64,000 nucleotides of DNA from NCBI RefSeq assembly GCF_907165205.1, contig NC_058193.1, positions 33,927,521-33,991,520 of the forward strand, read 5' to 3'. The notes below the pieces were generated by a model that worked only from the letters and a program-made list of their open reading frames with translations, had not been told where the DNA came from and did not search any database. Made by a program: the position numbers and the translations under genes. Shown in pieces: positions 35,561-48,500 of this stretch (position 1 is the first letter of the stretch; the number at the start of each line of letters is the position of its first letter). This DNA is from Coccinella septempunctata (lineage: Eukaryota; Arthropoda; Insecta; Coleoptera; Coccinellidae).

Positions 35561-36490
35561 TATCTCATTGAACTGAAACCCACAAGATAGAAATTGTAGA
35601 CTATGTTATATCTTCTCAGTTCTCAGTGAGCTTAAGGGGAAGTTGTACATACGATTCATCTTCGAGCAATAGCCTGAATTACGTACTGAGTCAGTTGAAA
35701 AGTAGAAATTACCACGTGAGAGGTAATATTAGAAATATTGAATAATTTTCAGTTATTCCCGAATTTCAGCGTAATTTTGGCATATATCTCTATGAAAATC
35801 TTTGCAATATGTAAAGAATCGGCGATGCAGATGTCACCCCGTCGTTATTTTTATCGAAATATGTCGAAAAACCGTTGAAAAATGATTGTGAAAAAAAGTT
35901 TCATTGATACTAAAGTTCAAGTTATTTTTTCTCATAAAAAAACAACTAAATTGGAAAAAAAGAGACGGTGTGAAATCAAGACACGTCCTTCAACTTAAAT
36001 TAAAAAAAAAATCAAGGCTTCACGTAATAAATTGAAAGCGTAAATTAGGAACTAGTGAATGCCGTTTTTGAATGGAGTTTCTTGAGGTATTACTTCCCCT
36101 GATTAATATCCCGCAGAACCAACGAAAATAGAACACCCTGTACAAATAATTGCATAAAGGCGCACTCCATTATTACAAGATTAATAGGATTTTTTTACTC
36201 GCAAATCTCGGTCCATTTTCCGATAACTTTACCCACATCCCACGTCCGAGATCGGTTTATCGACCACCGTTTTCCACAAATTCGGAATCGATATCGATTT
36301 CTCGAATGCAAATTAACCGCAAAATTGCTGGGAAAGCGACTTCCGACGGGATGTGTCCCAATTAGTCCGCCTCGGCGTTATCGTCGCCCCACCGCCCACC
36401 CGAATTTCTTCTGCGTGCTCGAAAATAACACCCCCCCAATTTCCCAAAACGATAAGCCCTTTGACATTGACATTGCGAAGTTAATGAACC
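35561..36490. other. Upstream region of hemocytin
   Basis: No gene seen. 36220-36480 is clearly GC- and CpG-richer than its surroundings, as expected near a promoter. A GATAAG (GATA-factor type) motif is at 36451-36456. Insect haemocyte genes are commonly driven by GATA factors such as Serpent, but a single motif is weak evidence. Confidence 0.4.
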
Positions 36491-36496
36491 AATCTA

Positions 36497-36530
36497 ATAA
36501 ATAAGGAACCGCGCCAGATCCCCATTCAGT
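36497..36530 (+). promoter_or_regulatory. Candidate core promoter of hemocytin
   Basis: An arthropod-type initiator TCAGT at 36526-36530 lies ~30 bases after an AATAAATAAGG box at 36497, the spacing of a TATA-like element. The predicted 5' leader to the ATG at 36587 would be about 59 bases. This is inferred from spacing and motif only. Confidence 0.35.
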
Positions 36531-36586
36531 TATTGATCTGGATCACCTGCAAAATGGTCGTTTAGAAAAAAAAAATCATTTTTGCG

Positions 36587-39500
36587 ATGGGGTCCTATCA
36601 GTTTTATTTAGTTCTGCTCTGTTTTATATGGTCCTTCACGGATGCGTTTTTCGCCAGGTGAGTGAGCAACACTCGGTGATAAGTAACCATTAGTGCAGCC
36701 AAATTTTTACGACTTGTTGGCATCAAACCACAAAAATTTCAAAATTGATAAAGATCAAATTTCTAGACCAAGCCTGAAGCTGTGGTTCAGGTGAAGATTT
36801 GATATTTGCAGTTACAAACATTTTTACATAACTCTCGTCAAGGAATTTCTTGAAATTAAGCATTTTGATTATACTCAAAGCATGAAAGATATTCCTTCAC
36901 TCAGCTATTTTTTCCATTCAACAACATTCAAATTCTACTCTACTTCCAAAACAATATTCACTTCACCTTAAGCATATGCTTTATGCTTCTTGTCTAACTG
37001 ATAATAAAGCCAAAATACCTACTGTTCAACATCTTCAGCTTCTTTTAACTCAGTATACGTACATTAAAATCACTTGCATTGTTTTCAATATTATTTCATT
37101 TTCAAAACTGGCGATGAATAAAGCCGAAATACCTATTGTTCAACATCTTCAGCTTCTTTTAACTCAGTATACGTACATTACAATCACTTGCATTGTTTTC
37201 AATATTATTTCATACTGGCTTCTGTTTTAATATTCATAAAGATACACAATATTGATTGAACTATAACATATTTGATGGTTCCTGGAACCTTCACAAATAA
37301 TTCGCATCGAAATTTACCGATGCGAGAAAAAAGTTATCTTTAGTTGGGAGAAATTTTGCGCAGAAAAGTTCTTCTCACACCGATGAGGTCTAATGAGATC
37401 GAAACGTATGTGAGTGCTTCTCCCAACTAAGTTAAACTTTTTATCCCATACCCACATAGGTTTTTTAAGTGTTATAAATGCTCAAAAATTTCTGTCGCAC
37501 TCCAATATTCTCTTAAATTAACTCTCTAATTCCCTAACATAATCACTTCTTCCTTGACAGTGATGTACCGAAATTAGTATCAAGGCGATATGGTTCACAA
37601 GCGAGGATCAACCAATTGAAGTATGGGGGGTAAGTAATTTTTTCAATTTGCAACATTTCCTCCAATAAAATAATTCAAGAAAACTTGAGGAAAACCCCCT
37701 CGATTCGGAATGCACCAGTTAATGATTCATTCTGAATTACAATAGAAATGAAAAATTCAACGAATCAAATCAATTTTTCAGAGGTGTTAAGGGAGCAGCA
37801 AAAGGTGGTACAAAAGGTGGCACCAAAGGCAACACCAAAAGTTCGAACTTATACGCCAAACGAACTGCTGGATCGGTTTATGAAGGAGGTAAAAAGTTTA
37901 TAAAGCTTACATTGGCAATGAAAATATTGTCGAATTTGATAATATGACGTGAATTGATGTTTGTAAAAGAAGGAATAATCCAAATGTGATTTTCATTTTT
38001 GCAATTCTTAATTTCATATCCTATTAAAGGTACTGATTCCTATTTTGACATTGTGAAATGCAGTTTTTAGGTCTTATCGTGAAGGTAAAGATATGCATTT
38101 CACATTTCCCTTCACGGAAATAGCTCCTAATTATATTTCTTCTGATAAAAGTTATTGAATTCCCCGTTGTCAACAGGAAATTGATTTGAAGTACCTTTGT
38201 GAGATCTAAATTGAAATTTTCAATTGGCTTTTTTTCTGTAGATGTCACCACTCAAAATTTGAGGTGGTTTCTGCAGTCTAGATCAGCGATATGATTTTAT
38301 ATTATTTTTAATTCGTCACTAGATTTTCTGTCTCCTTATTTTCTGCGCCAAAGAGTACGAAAGTTCATGAAACTTTGTTTATACGACTCAAACGATGAGA
38401 TGATTTGTCATCTAAATCGAGTACAAGATGAATATTCAAACCGTGCCATTTCAGGTTGTACGGCACCTCCAGAGAAACCTCCAAATGCAAAGCTGCGTTG
38501 TTCGTTCTACAGCGGGTGTTCTCTTTCTTGCGAAAGAGGCTATACCCTTCCTGGAGGTGCCTATGCTGTGTACATCATGTGCGAAAATGGAAAATGGGTG
38601 TCACAAGATAGCGGATCATCTGAACTGCCTTCTTGTCAACGTGAGTCTTTGTTTATAATGAACAGATGGACTTGTAGATTACAAATTCTGGCTGCTGAGA
38701 AGCTGGATGTTGAAAAGTTGACAGACAATTGATAATTTTTTATATTTCAGCCGAATGTTCACCACCTTGTCAAAACCAAGGTATCTGTGTCGCACCAGAT
38801 CAATGCAGTTGCCCAGATCAGTTTTCAGGACCTCAGTGCCAATTCCAAAATAAACCATGCCTGGAATTGCCACCGATGCCACAGAATTCTAGAAGATCCT
38901 GCAGGACAAAGCAAGAGTGAGTGTAAATAGCTGAAAACCATGGAGACCCTTAAATGTTTGAAACCGATATTTACTTTTCATGTGTTCATGACTTCTACTT
39001 TCATTTCTTTTTTCCTACTTCCAGTTACTGTACGGTGAAATGTCTTCCGGGTCATGAATTCCCAGATGGTTCTGCTGTAGCCACTCTAACTTGCAAAAAT
39101 GGTTTATGGGTCCCAGGAAGGAATGACTGGGTGACAATTCCAGACTGTCAAGGTGAGTTCATCAAGGAATATTCACAAGAAAGAGAAGAACGTAACCAAT
39201 TAGTCACTAAGGACCTGGGAAGCTTTTGAAATGGATCGACTGAAGCCAAAAACTCGGTCGATTGTTGTCTAGATGCACTTGTTTGTACTGAATTCAGTTC
39301 CAGTAGTTTGTTCACGTTTCTAGCAAATTTCAAGAGTAAACTCGATTTCAAACAGACAAATACCAAAGAGCTTAGTGTCAACCAAGTCAAACATAAAACC
39401 TTTTTTCAGCAACCTGTGATCCCCCTTGTCAAAACGGTGGTGTCTGCCTGTCTTTGAACGTGTGCCAATGTCCTCAAGATTTCAGGGGCCCACAATGTCA

Positions 39501-42500
39501 ATACAGTAAGTTATCCATCAAATCAATCCTTAGCTTCTGGTGTTAATTCTGAAATCGCTGCAGATCTGGATGCATGTGCTAGTGGTAAGCTCAATTTCAA
39601 CGGTGGCTTCAGATGTTCAGGAGATGCCGATCAGTTCAGCTGTTCTGACTTGTTTTGTGCTGATGGCATGAAGTTGTCTCATGATCCCGCACCAGCTTAT
39701 ACCTGTAAATACTCAGAGGGCGTTTTTCAACCTTCAGATGTTCCAACTTGTGTTTCGAGTGAGTCTTCTACAGTTTGTAGGCTGAATACATTTAATTGAA
39801 TTATACTTCTGATTGCAGCTGATCCAAACATTAATTACACTGTCATTCAACACTCATCATCTTCTCACTATGTAGTAAGTATTCAATTTGACATCGTATG
39901 GCGATATGTTATCTTTTACTCTCTGTAGGAAAGTGGTTCTCCTGAATACGAATTTTCATATGAAGAGTCTGAGCAATCTGAGCACAGCGGTCAATCATCA
40001 GCCGATTCTACAGCTGTTGTTATAGAGACCAAGCTACCCACCCCTGGTATTTGCTACACCTGGGGGGCAGTTCACTACAAAACCTTCGATGATAGAATCT
40101 ATAGGTAAGAGAGAATTTTGCATGATTGAGATGGATCTTAATTTTTTTCCATCCTTCCTCCACAGCTTCGATTCAGAATGCGCCTACATCCTTGTTCAGG
40201 ACTCCGTTGACAACACCTTCAGCATAAATGTTAGGAATTCAGATTCCTGCTATTCAAACGGAACAGAATGTTACAGGATGTTGGATATTTATATTCAAGG
40301 AAGAGATTACAAATTGAACATCACAGGTACGTCCGAATCGTTTTAGATTTTGTGGTTTTTCTCAGAAGGAATTCAATGGTGCTTTCTATATTGCAGATGA
40401 TGGTCTACCTCTTTTGACTCAGGGTGATACTGTCCTACCCATTCCTGGACAAGCAGTGGGTATCAGAACAGAAACAACCGCCAGATACATTAATGTTATG
40501 TTGGATTCCGTTGGAATATCTGTTAAATGGGACGGAAAGGTAAGTGATATCTAGAACAAGATTCTTAACAGTTGTTACTTTTGGGTTTTTCCAGACATTT
40601 ATCCAAGTTGAAGCAAAGGAAAGCCTTTGGAACAGAACGGAAGGGTTGTGTGGTAACTTGGATGGAAATCCTGACAATGATATTGTCACTAAAAATGGAC
40701 GAAGGACTAAAAATATAGTTAACTCGGCTGCTAGCTGGCAAGTAGATAACATAGGAGGTGAGTAAGCTTCAACAAAAGTCTTGTACTCTTCTATTTCTAC
40801 AGTGACTCAATCGAGTGAGCTTCAAACAACCTTTGTTTTCAGCACACTGCACTTCTAGCCCAATGGAAAAACGAGAATGTCCTGACAGTGGAGTGAAAGG
40901 TTCCTTAGGAAGTGAAGCAAAGAGTTTTTGTGCCAAACTCCTATCAGACAGCAGATTCACCTCTTGTAGCAAAGTGAGCGATGAATTAATTTAATCCAAG
41001 ACAATATCTTTCATTATAGCCACTATAATAAGGTTTTTGATGACATAATTATTGTTTAAGGTGCTGGATAGATCGCTTCTTATGGAAGCTTGCACATGGG
41101 ACTACTGCAATTGCCAGAGTGAAGACAAGTCTGATTGTGCTTGCGATACCATGAACGTGTATATAACCGAATGCAAACATGAAGGGATGACAACAGTCAC
41201 AAACTGGAGGAATGAAGAGATATGCCGTAAGTTGACCACAATTTACGCGAATACCGTTTACTAGTGAAAGGAAATGAAATTTAAATGATTATTATTTCTG
41301 ATCACATGGATGATTTACTAAAATACCATTTCAGCTATGAAATGTACCGGTGGAAGAGTATACAAGGCTTGCGGACCTTCAAAAGGTCATCCAGTCTGCG
41401 GTGCCAGCAAGACCAATCTAGCTGAAGACCCAAAAACTTGCGAAGAAGGATGCTTCTGTCCAGAAGGAAAGGTTTTGCATAACGGAGAGTGCATTTCTGA
41501 GAGCGAATGCCCTTGCAGGTTGAGAAAGAAAGAATTCCCAGCTGGTGCCTCAGTTCCAAAAGATTGCAACACGTGCACTTGTCAAAATGGTCATTGGGTT
41601 TGTACTCAGGTGAGAACGTAAGAAGGCAAAGTGAAAAAGGATAGGTCTTAATATTTTCTTCATTTAGGTATCCTGTGGCGCTAGGTGCTCAGCTATTGGC
41701 GATCCTCACTATACAACTTTTGACGGCAAGAAATTCGATTTCATGGGACAATGCTCTTATTATTTGCTTGAAGCGAATAATGTTTCTGTGGAAACTGAGA
41801 ATGTTGCATGCCCTGGAGCGATATCAGAGGTGAATATTGAATATATCTACCAAAAGTGACCCCTTGAAGAAGAAATGATTTGCATCTGAATCTTCCCCCA
41901 GAACTCACAACATATATTTCTTTATTTTTCGCGAATGGTTCTTTCAGTTGATGGGCTTCACCAAGATTGCTACGTCAGAGTTACCCTCTTGTACGAAAAC
42001 AGCAACAATAAGAGTGAACGGTTCCTTGTCTATTAAGCTTGGACAGAATCATCAGGTTGTTGTGAATGGTCAGGAAGTCACTAAACTACCTGTAGAGACT
42101 GCTGGTATCAAGATCAGGATTGTATCTTCCATATTTTTACAAGGTAATTCATAAGAAAACAATTTGATGACCTGCAGGAATATCAATATTTCTCTTTTCG
42201 TTCTCTTATGATTGAAACCAACTGAGACCTTGTATTTTCGTGTAGTCCTTCTGCCTAATGGTATCGATATATGGTGGGACGGAGTAAGTAGGTTGTATAT
42301 AGACGTACCAGCCACTTTGAAAGACCAAACGAAGGTAATGTCTTGAATTTAACAAGTTTTTCGTCGATTTTCTACGATCATTTATGTTCCAGGGTCTTTG
42401 TGGTACTTTCAATCAGAACCAGAAAGATGATTTCTTAACACCAGAAGGCGATATTGAACAGTCTGCCATTTCATTCGCCAATAAGTGGAAAACTCATGAA

Positions 42501-45500
42501 GCCTGCTCCAACATGCCGAACATAGTACCTTCTCATCCTTGCGATGTTAACATGCACAGGAAGGCAGAGGCTGAAAAAGTCTGTTCGACCATAAAATCCG
42601 AAATTTTCGCAGGTATGCTTTAACGTTTTTGCAATTTGATAACCTCGATGGTAAAATCATTGAAATTCTTCTAAGAAGTAAATTTTTGTTTTGTTTTGCA
42701 GACTGCTATTTCTATGTGGATCCTGATCAGTACTACTCAGACTGCTTGTACGATATGTGCTCTTGTCAAGGAGACGTAAGTGGTTTAGCCCAAATAATTA
42801 AATCTTCACCTAACAATTTTTTTTTCAAGATGAGGAAATGTTTGTGTACCATCATCTCATCGTACGCCCACGAGTGCGCCAACAAAGGCATCAACGTTAA
42901 CTGGAGAAGCAGTGTGAAAGAGTGTTCGATCCAGTGTCCAGCAGGTCAAGAGTACCAAGTTTGTGGCGATTCTTGCGCCAGAAGTTGCTATGATATTTCC
43001 ACCAACACGCTGTGTAAGAAGCAATGCGTCGAAGGCTGCAACTGTCCAGTGGGACAGGTCCTGGATGACAACGGAGAATGTATACCAACCTCTCAATGCA
43101 AATGTTACTCCAACGGTTTGGTCTTCAATCCGGGCTACAAAGAGATCAGACGCAGTGAGAACAAACCTGATTTATGGTAATACATTTTCGAGAGTTGCGT
43201 ACCTTGCGTGGATAAGCAATTTTCAATTTTGTTTTCAGTACTTGCGTTAGTGGAGGATGGAGCTGTACAGAGGCTACCATCGAGGAAATAAAGCTTTATC
43301 CAGATGCAGCAGACTTGAGAACTATGTGCAATTCTAGTCTTCACATGGAATTCACCAGTTGTGAACCAGCCGAGCCCATAACTTGTAAGGTGAGTAAAAA
43401 CAGCCCTTCTGCAAAGCCAGTCATTGATTGGGAGAATATAAAAATGAATTGAAGGGGACCCTAGTGATCCTTCATCTTGATGAAATCTGAAAAGCTTATA
43501 TTGCATGAATTTCAATTGGGAAAATTCCAGAATATGGATTCCTATGAACTCAGTACACCAGCTATATGCCATGCTGGCTGTCAATGTAAGAAAGGATATG
43601 TATTGGATCCAACCACCAAACAATGCATCAAACCTTCAGACTGTCCATGCCATCATGGTGGCAAAAGTTATAAGGAAAACGAAGTAGTCCAAAACGATTG
43701 TAACACATGGTGAGTCCTTTGGTACATTCGTATATCATTATGATTACAATCTTGAGGACTGAGAGCTCTCATCTAATCCACTAACTTCCATTTCAGTACA
43801 TGCAAAGTTGGCAAATGGAGTTGTACCGATAGGCAGTGCGCAGCGGAATGTAGTGCCTGGGGTGATTCTCACTACAAGACCTTCGATGGAAAGCACTACG
43901 ATTACCAAGGCCAATGCGATTACGTCCTCGCCAAAGGTGCTCTTGGGGATCAAGCAGCTTTTGACGTATCGATTCAGAACATCCCTTGTGGTACATTAGG
44001 CACCACTTGTTCTAAATCAGTCACCATCAGAGTGAGCGTCTCGAATGTCACTGAAACTCTCACTTTGGACAAGGGAAAACCTCTACCAAAACCTAAAACT
44101 CTGAGCACTTTGACTGTAAGAGAGATCGGTTTATACGCCATTGTCGAAGCACCTTATCTCGGCTTGACTATAAGATGGGATAAAGGTACAAGAGTTTATG
44201 TCAGGTTGAACCCTAAATGGAAGAACCAGGTAAATTATAATTCTAACTGAGCATCTCTTGTCATTAATTATATTATCATATAGGTTAAAGGATTATGTGG
44301 TAACTACAATGATAATGAACTCGATGATTTCCAAACACCTTCTGGAGGAATGACTGAGGTATCACCATATGCGTTTGGAGATTCCTGGAAAATGGAACCA
44401 AACTGCCCAGAAACTCAACAAATTACTGTAAGAACGTTGTATCATTCACCTTCTTTATATTTTAACGTTATTCCTCAATAGGACACATGCAAGGAGAAGC
44501 CTGAAAGGAGGGTATGGGCTGTGAAAAAGTGTGGCGTGCTTAAGTCATCAATATTCGCGCCATGTCACTCTGAAGTTCCAATAGACAGTTTCTACGACAA
44601 GTGCTTATTCGATGCTTGTGGTTGCGATCAAGGTGGCGACTGTGAATGTCTTTGCACAGCTCTGGCAGCTTACGCTCAAGAATGTAACAACAGAGGAGTT
44701 CCAATTCACTGGAGATCACAAGAACTTTGCCGTAAGTTATCAGCTTCCTCAGCTGAAAGTCATCTAAACCCTTCTCTTTGCAGCAATTCAATGCGATGAA
44801 CGCTGCTCAATATACAAACCATGCATATCAACATGCCTCGTGGAAACCTGCGATAACATCTATACCAGGGGAAAAATCAGTGCTACATGCGTTGAAGACA
44901 CTTGCGTCGAAGGTTGTGAGTTCAAACCATGCCCTCAAGGACAGGTCTTCTTCAATTCTTCGTACGATAGGTGCATACCTGCGAGTGAATGCAAACCAGT
45001 TTGTATGGAAATCAATGGTATCACATACTTGGAGGGAGATGTGATAGAAGAAGACGATTGTCACACCTGCTACTGCTCTAGGGGACAGAAGAACTGCAAG
45101 GGAAAACCTTGTACAGAAATACCCGTAAGTAAGTTTCGTCGCTTTTAGAACAGCATCATCATAAATCCATTTCCAGACCACAACTACAGAGTTTATAACT
45201 GTTGCACCGGAAGATCAGAAGCAGAAATGTATCTCTGGGTGGACAGAGTGGATAAACCAGAATCCTTTGACTGTGAAGAAAGGAATAAACAAGAGACCAC
45301 TAGAAAAAGAACCGTTACCAACTTCCATTGTTTTGGTGAGTAGTTTCAAAGAGTTCTAGATGGGAACATATCTGATAAAAACGTGAATTCCAGAACCAAT
45401 TGACTGGAGGTGCGAAATGTCCCATAAACATGATGACAGACATAAGATGCAGAACTGTTGACAAGAAAATATCAGCGAAAGATACTGGACTAGACGCGGA

Positions 45501-48500
45501 GTGCAGCTTAGAAAGGGGATTGGTTTGCAAAGCCTCAAAGAAAGGATCTGGCTGTCCTGACTTCGAGATTCAAGTTTATTGCCAATGTGGTAAGACATTG
45601 TGGACATTTTTATATGTTCACAGAATCACGTCATTTACTTTAAGGTGGAACTACGACTACAGAAGCAGAAACAACTGTTGGAACATCGACCACAATTAGA
45701 ACGGTGGCACCAGAGGAGGAGGAGGAAGAAGTAACATCAACGTCTAGGATCACTACAACAACTCAATCTCAATGTAGTTTACTGGAGGCGAAAAAGGTTG
45801 ATGCAGAAGATTGTCACAAATACTACGTGTGTACCGATGGTCCAAATGGAGCCAAGTATCTTCCACAAACATGTGGAAGTATAATGATGTTCAACCCTAA
45901 GACCAAGAGTTGCGATCTGATTGATGTTGTAGTATCTCTCCGACCAGAGTGTGGTAAGAAATCCATATTCTTTTGCCATAGCTATCTATGGAATTAACCG
46001 ATTTGAATTTATGGCTTCTTGAATGTAATTTTATTTGGAAAAGCTTAACAGAGACAAGAACTGTCTCAATTGGTTGAGTTCGGAGTGAGGTGAGATGTTC
46101 TTAACCAGAATATCTCCAGGCTGTCAAATAGTTTGAATAGAATTAACGTATATTATCTTTTTTTCAGTTGAAACCACCACGGGCACCCCATCAACAGCAG
46201 CCACGAAAACGGTAACTTATGGTTTCGAAATCGAGACATCAAAACCAGAGACCAAAACAGAAATATCGAACATTATCATCACTGCCAAACCGCAATGTAG
46301 TTCAGAAACTCCCAATAAACCTCACGATGTTGACTGTCATAAGTTCTTCGCTTGTGAAAATGGTCCCGATGGAGCAGAATATGTCGAACAAACGTGTAGA
46401 GGTAACACCATGTATAATCCGAAAACTTTCAGTTGTGATCGCGTCGTCGTGGTGACTGCTATAAGACCCGAATGTGGTAAGTTGTTATACTTATTTAATA
46501 TTCAGGATATTCTTTAATATCTACTGTTTTCTCACACGTAGAAGCTCAAACTACATCTACTGAAGCCAGCACGACAATCAGGAAGCAAACAGAGGCCACC
46601 ACAACTGAAAGCCCAACTGAAATTATTGATGTAATTATCACTGGAAAGCCAGAATGTAACCCTGAAACTCCAAACAAAGAGCACCAAACAGATTGTCACA
46701 AGTTCTACGTTTGCAATAACGGTGCAAATGGTGCTGAGTACATCGAACAGACATGTGGAAGTACCATGATGTATAACCCGAAGACTCTAACTTGTGACTT
46801 CGCCAATGTTGTATCATCTATTAGACCAGAGTGTGGTGAGTAGTTCTCCAATATTATTTATTTATCACTATTCACTATCTATATTTCGATCAGCTGTATC
46901 AACAACATTAGCAACAACAACAGAAGAAGAAGAAGACGAAGAGGAGGAAGATGACGAAGAGTCACGAATTTTACCATTTGAAGATTTCCAAACCATACGT
47001 CCTAAAGTGAAGACTACCAGCTATCCTTTACCAGAAGGTAGTACCGAGACAGGGTTCTTTATCATCACATCGAATCCTGAATGTAGTGCTGAGACACCAA
47101 ATCAGCCACACGAAAGCAACTGCCATAAGTTCTACGTATGCCATAATGGACCTAAAGGGCCAGAATATATCGAACAAACTTGTGGGAAATCCCTATTGTA
47201 CAATAAAGAAACCAAGAGGTGTGACAATAAGAATGTGGTGAAAGTGTTAAGACCAGAATGTGGTAAGTTATCTTGATATGAATATTTATTAGTTCGGAGT
47301 CTAATGTTAAAGAATCTTACTTACAGTCAAACAAACGAATTTCGAAGAAGACGAGATCGAAATATTCACAGAGGCGGAAGCATCTTCAACAACGTCGACT
47401 GAAATAAAAACATGGACAGAAGGACAAACAACAACCAAGTCACCGGCAGAGCTCAACAAGGTCACCTTACCAGTTTCTACCACTATATCATCAACAGCAA
47501 TCACAGGGCACCCTGAGTGTGATTATCAGACTCTAAACAGACCACACGAAGAGGACTGCAGAAAGTTCTACATTTGTCAGAACGGGCCAGATGGTCCTAA
47601 ATACGTGGAAGAAAATTGCGAAGGACCTACGTTGTACAACCCACACACCTTCAGCTGTGACAGAGTAGACGTTGTTTTACCATTAAGACCAGAGTGTGGT
47701 AAGTATCAACTAAATTGATCATCAGAGACATGATGGTCTGGGCCTACCCTCAAGTCTCATGCGATTTTGAAGATCCTCTAACAGCTCATTTCAAGTTAAT
47801 TTTTTCAATTATTCAATCACTTTTCTCATTCTTCTCAGACACACGTTGTCCACCTGGACTAAGATTCAGGGAGTGTGCAATAAATTGCAAGGACTTGTGC
47901 ATGCTCTACAAAGGCAAGCTCGAGAAGCAAGGAATGTGCTATGATGAGTGCGAACCAGGTTGTGTCACTCAGGATGTATACGATATGTTGGAAAACAAGG
48001 AATGTGTTGGTAAGAACAAGTGGGCAAACAATTCAACTTGCGTAAGCATCCAAGACTGCATGTGTATGTCACACGATGGTAAACCGGTGAAGGTGAGCTT
48101 TAGAAAATTTGGGGTAAAAATCATTTCGAAGATTTAAATTCAACATTTTTTTCAGCCTGGTGCTGTGTACGTGGAGGATGGCTGCAAAGTTTGCCAGTGT
48201 ATACAAAACTACTACACTTGTGACGATTCACAATGTGCAACAACAACTGAAGAAATAACAGAGGAAGAAACTCGACCAGCAACTCTATCTGAAACTACAT
48301 CAACAAAAACGTCAACAGGAAGTACAGAAGGACAGACTGTGACAACAGTAACAGCACCCTCAACTACCAATAATCCGTTTATAGTTGCCATAAACACAAT
48401 CACACCTGCACCACCCTGCGATCAGAGGTGAGTTTTTGGTACACAATGTGAGATGGACACAAATATAATAGTTGTTATCGTCTCTTGGATTATTCGTCAA

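Noticed and set aside
43135..43623. 162-codon minus ORF
   Set aside because: Antisense to hemocytin exons 22-24, which are supported by phase and cysteine pattern.
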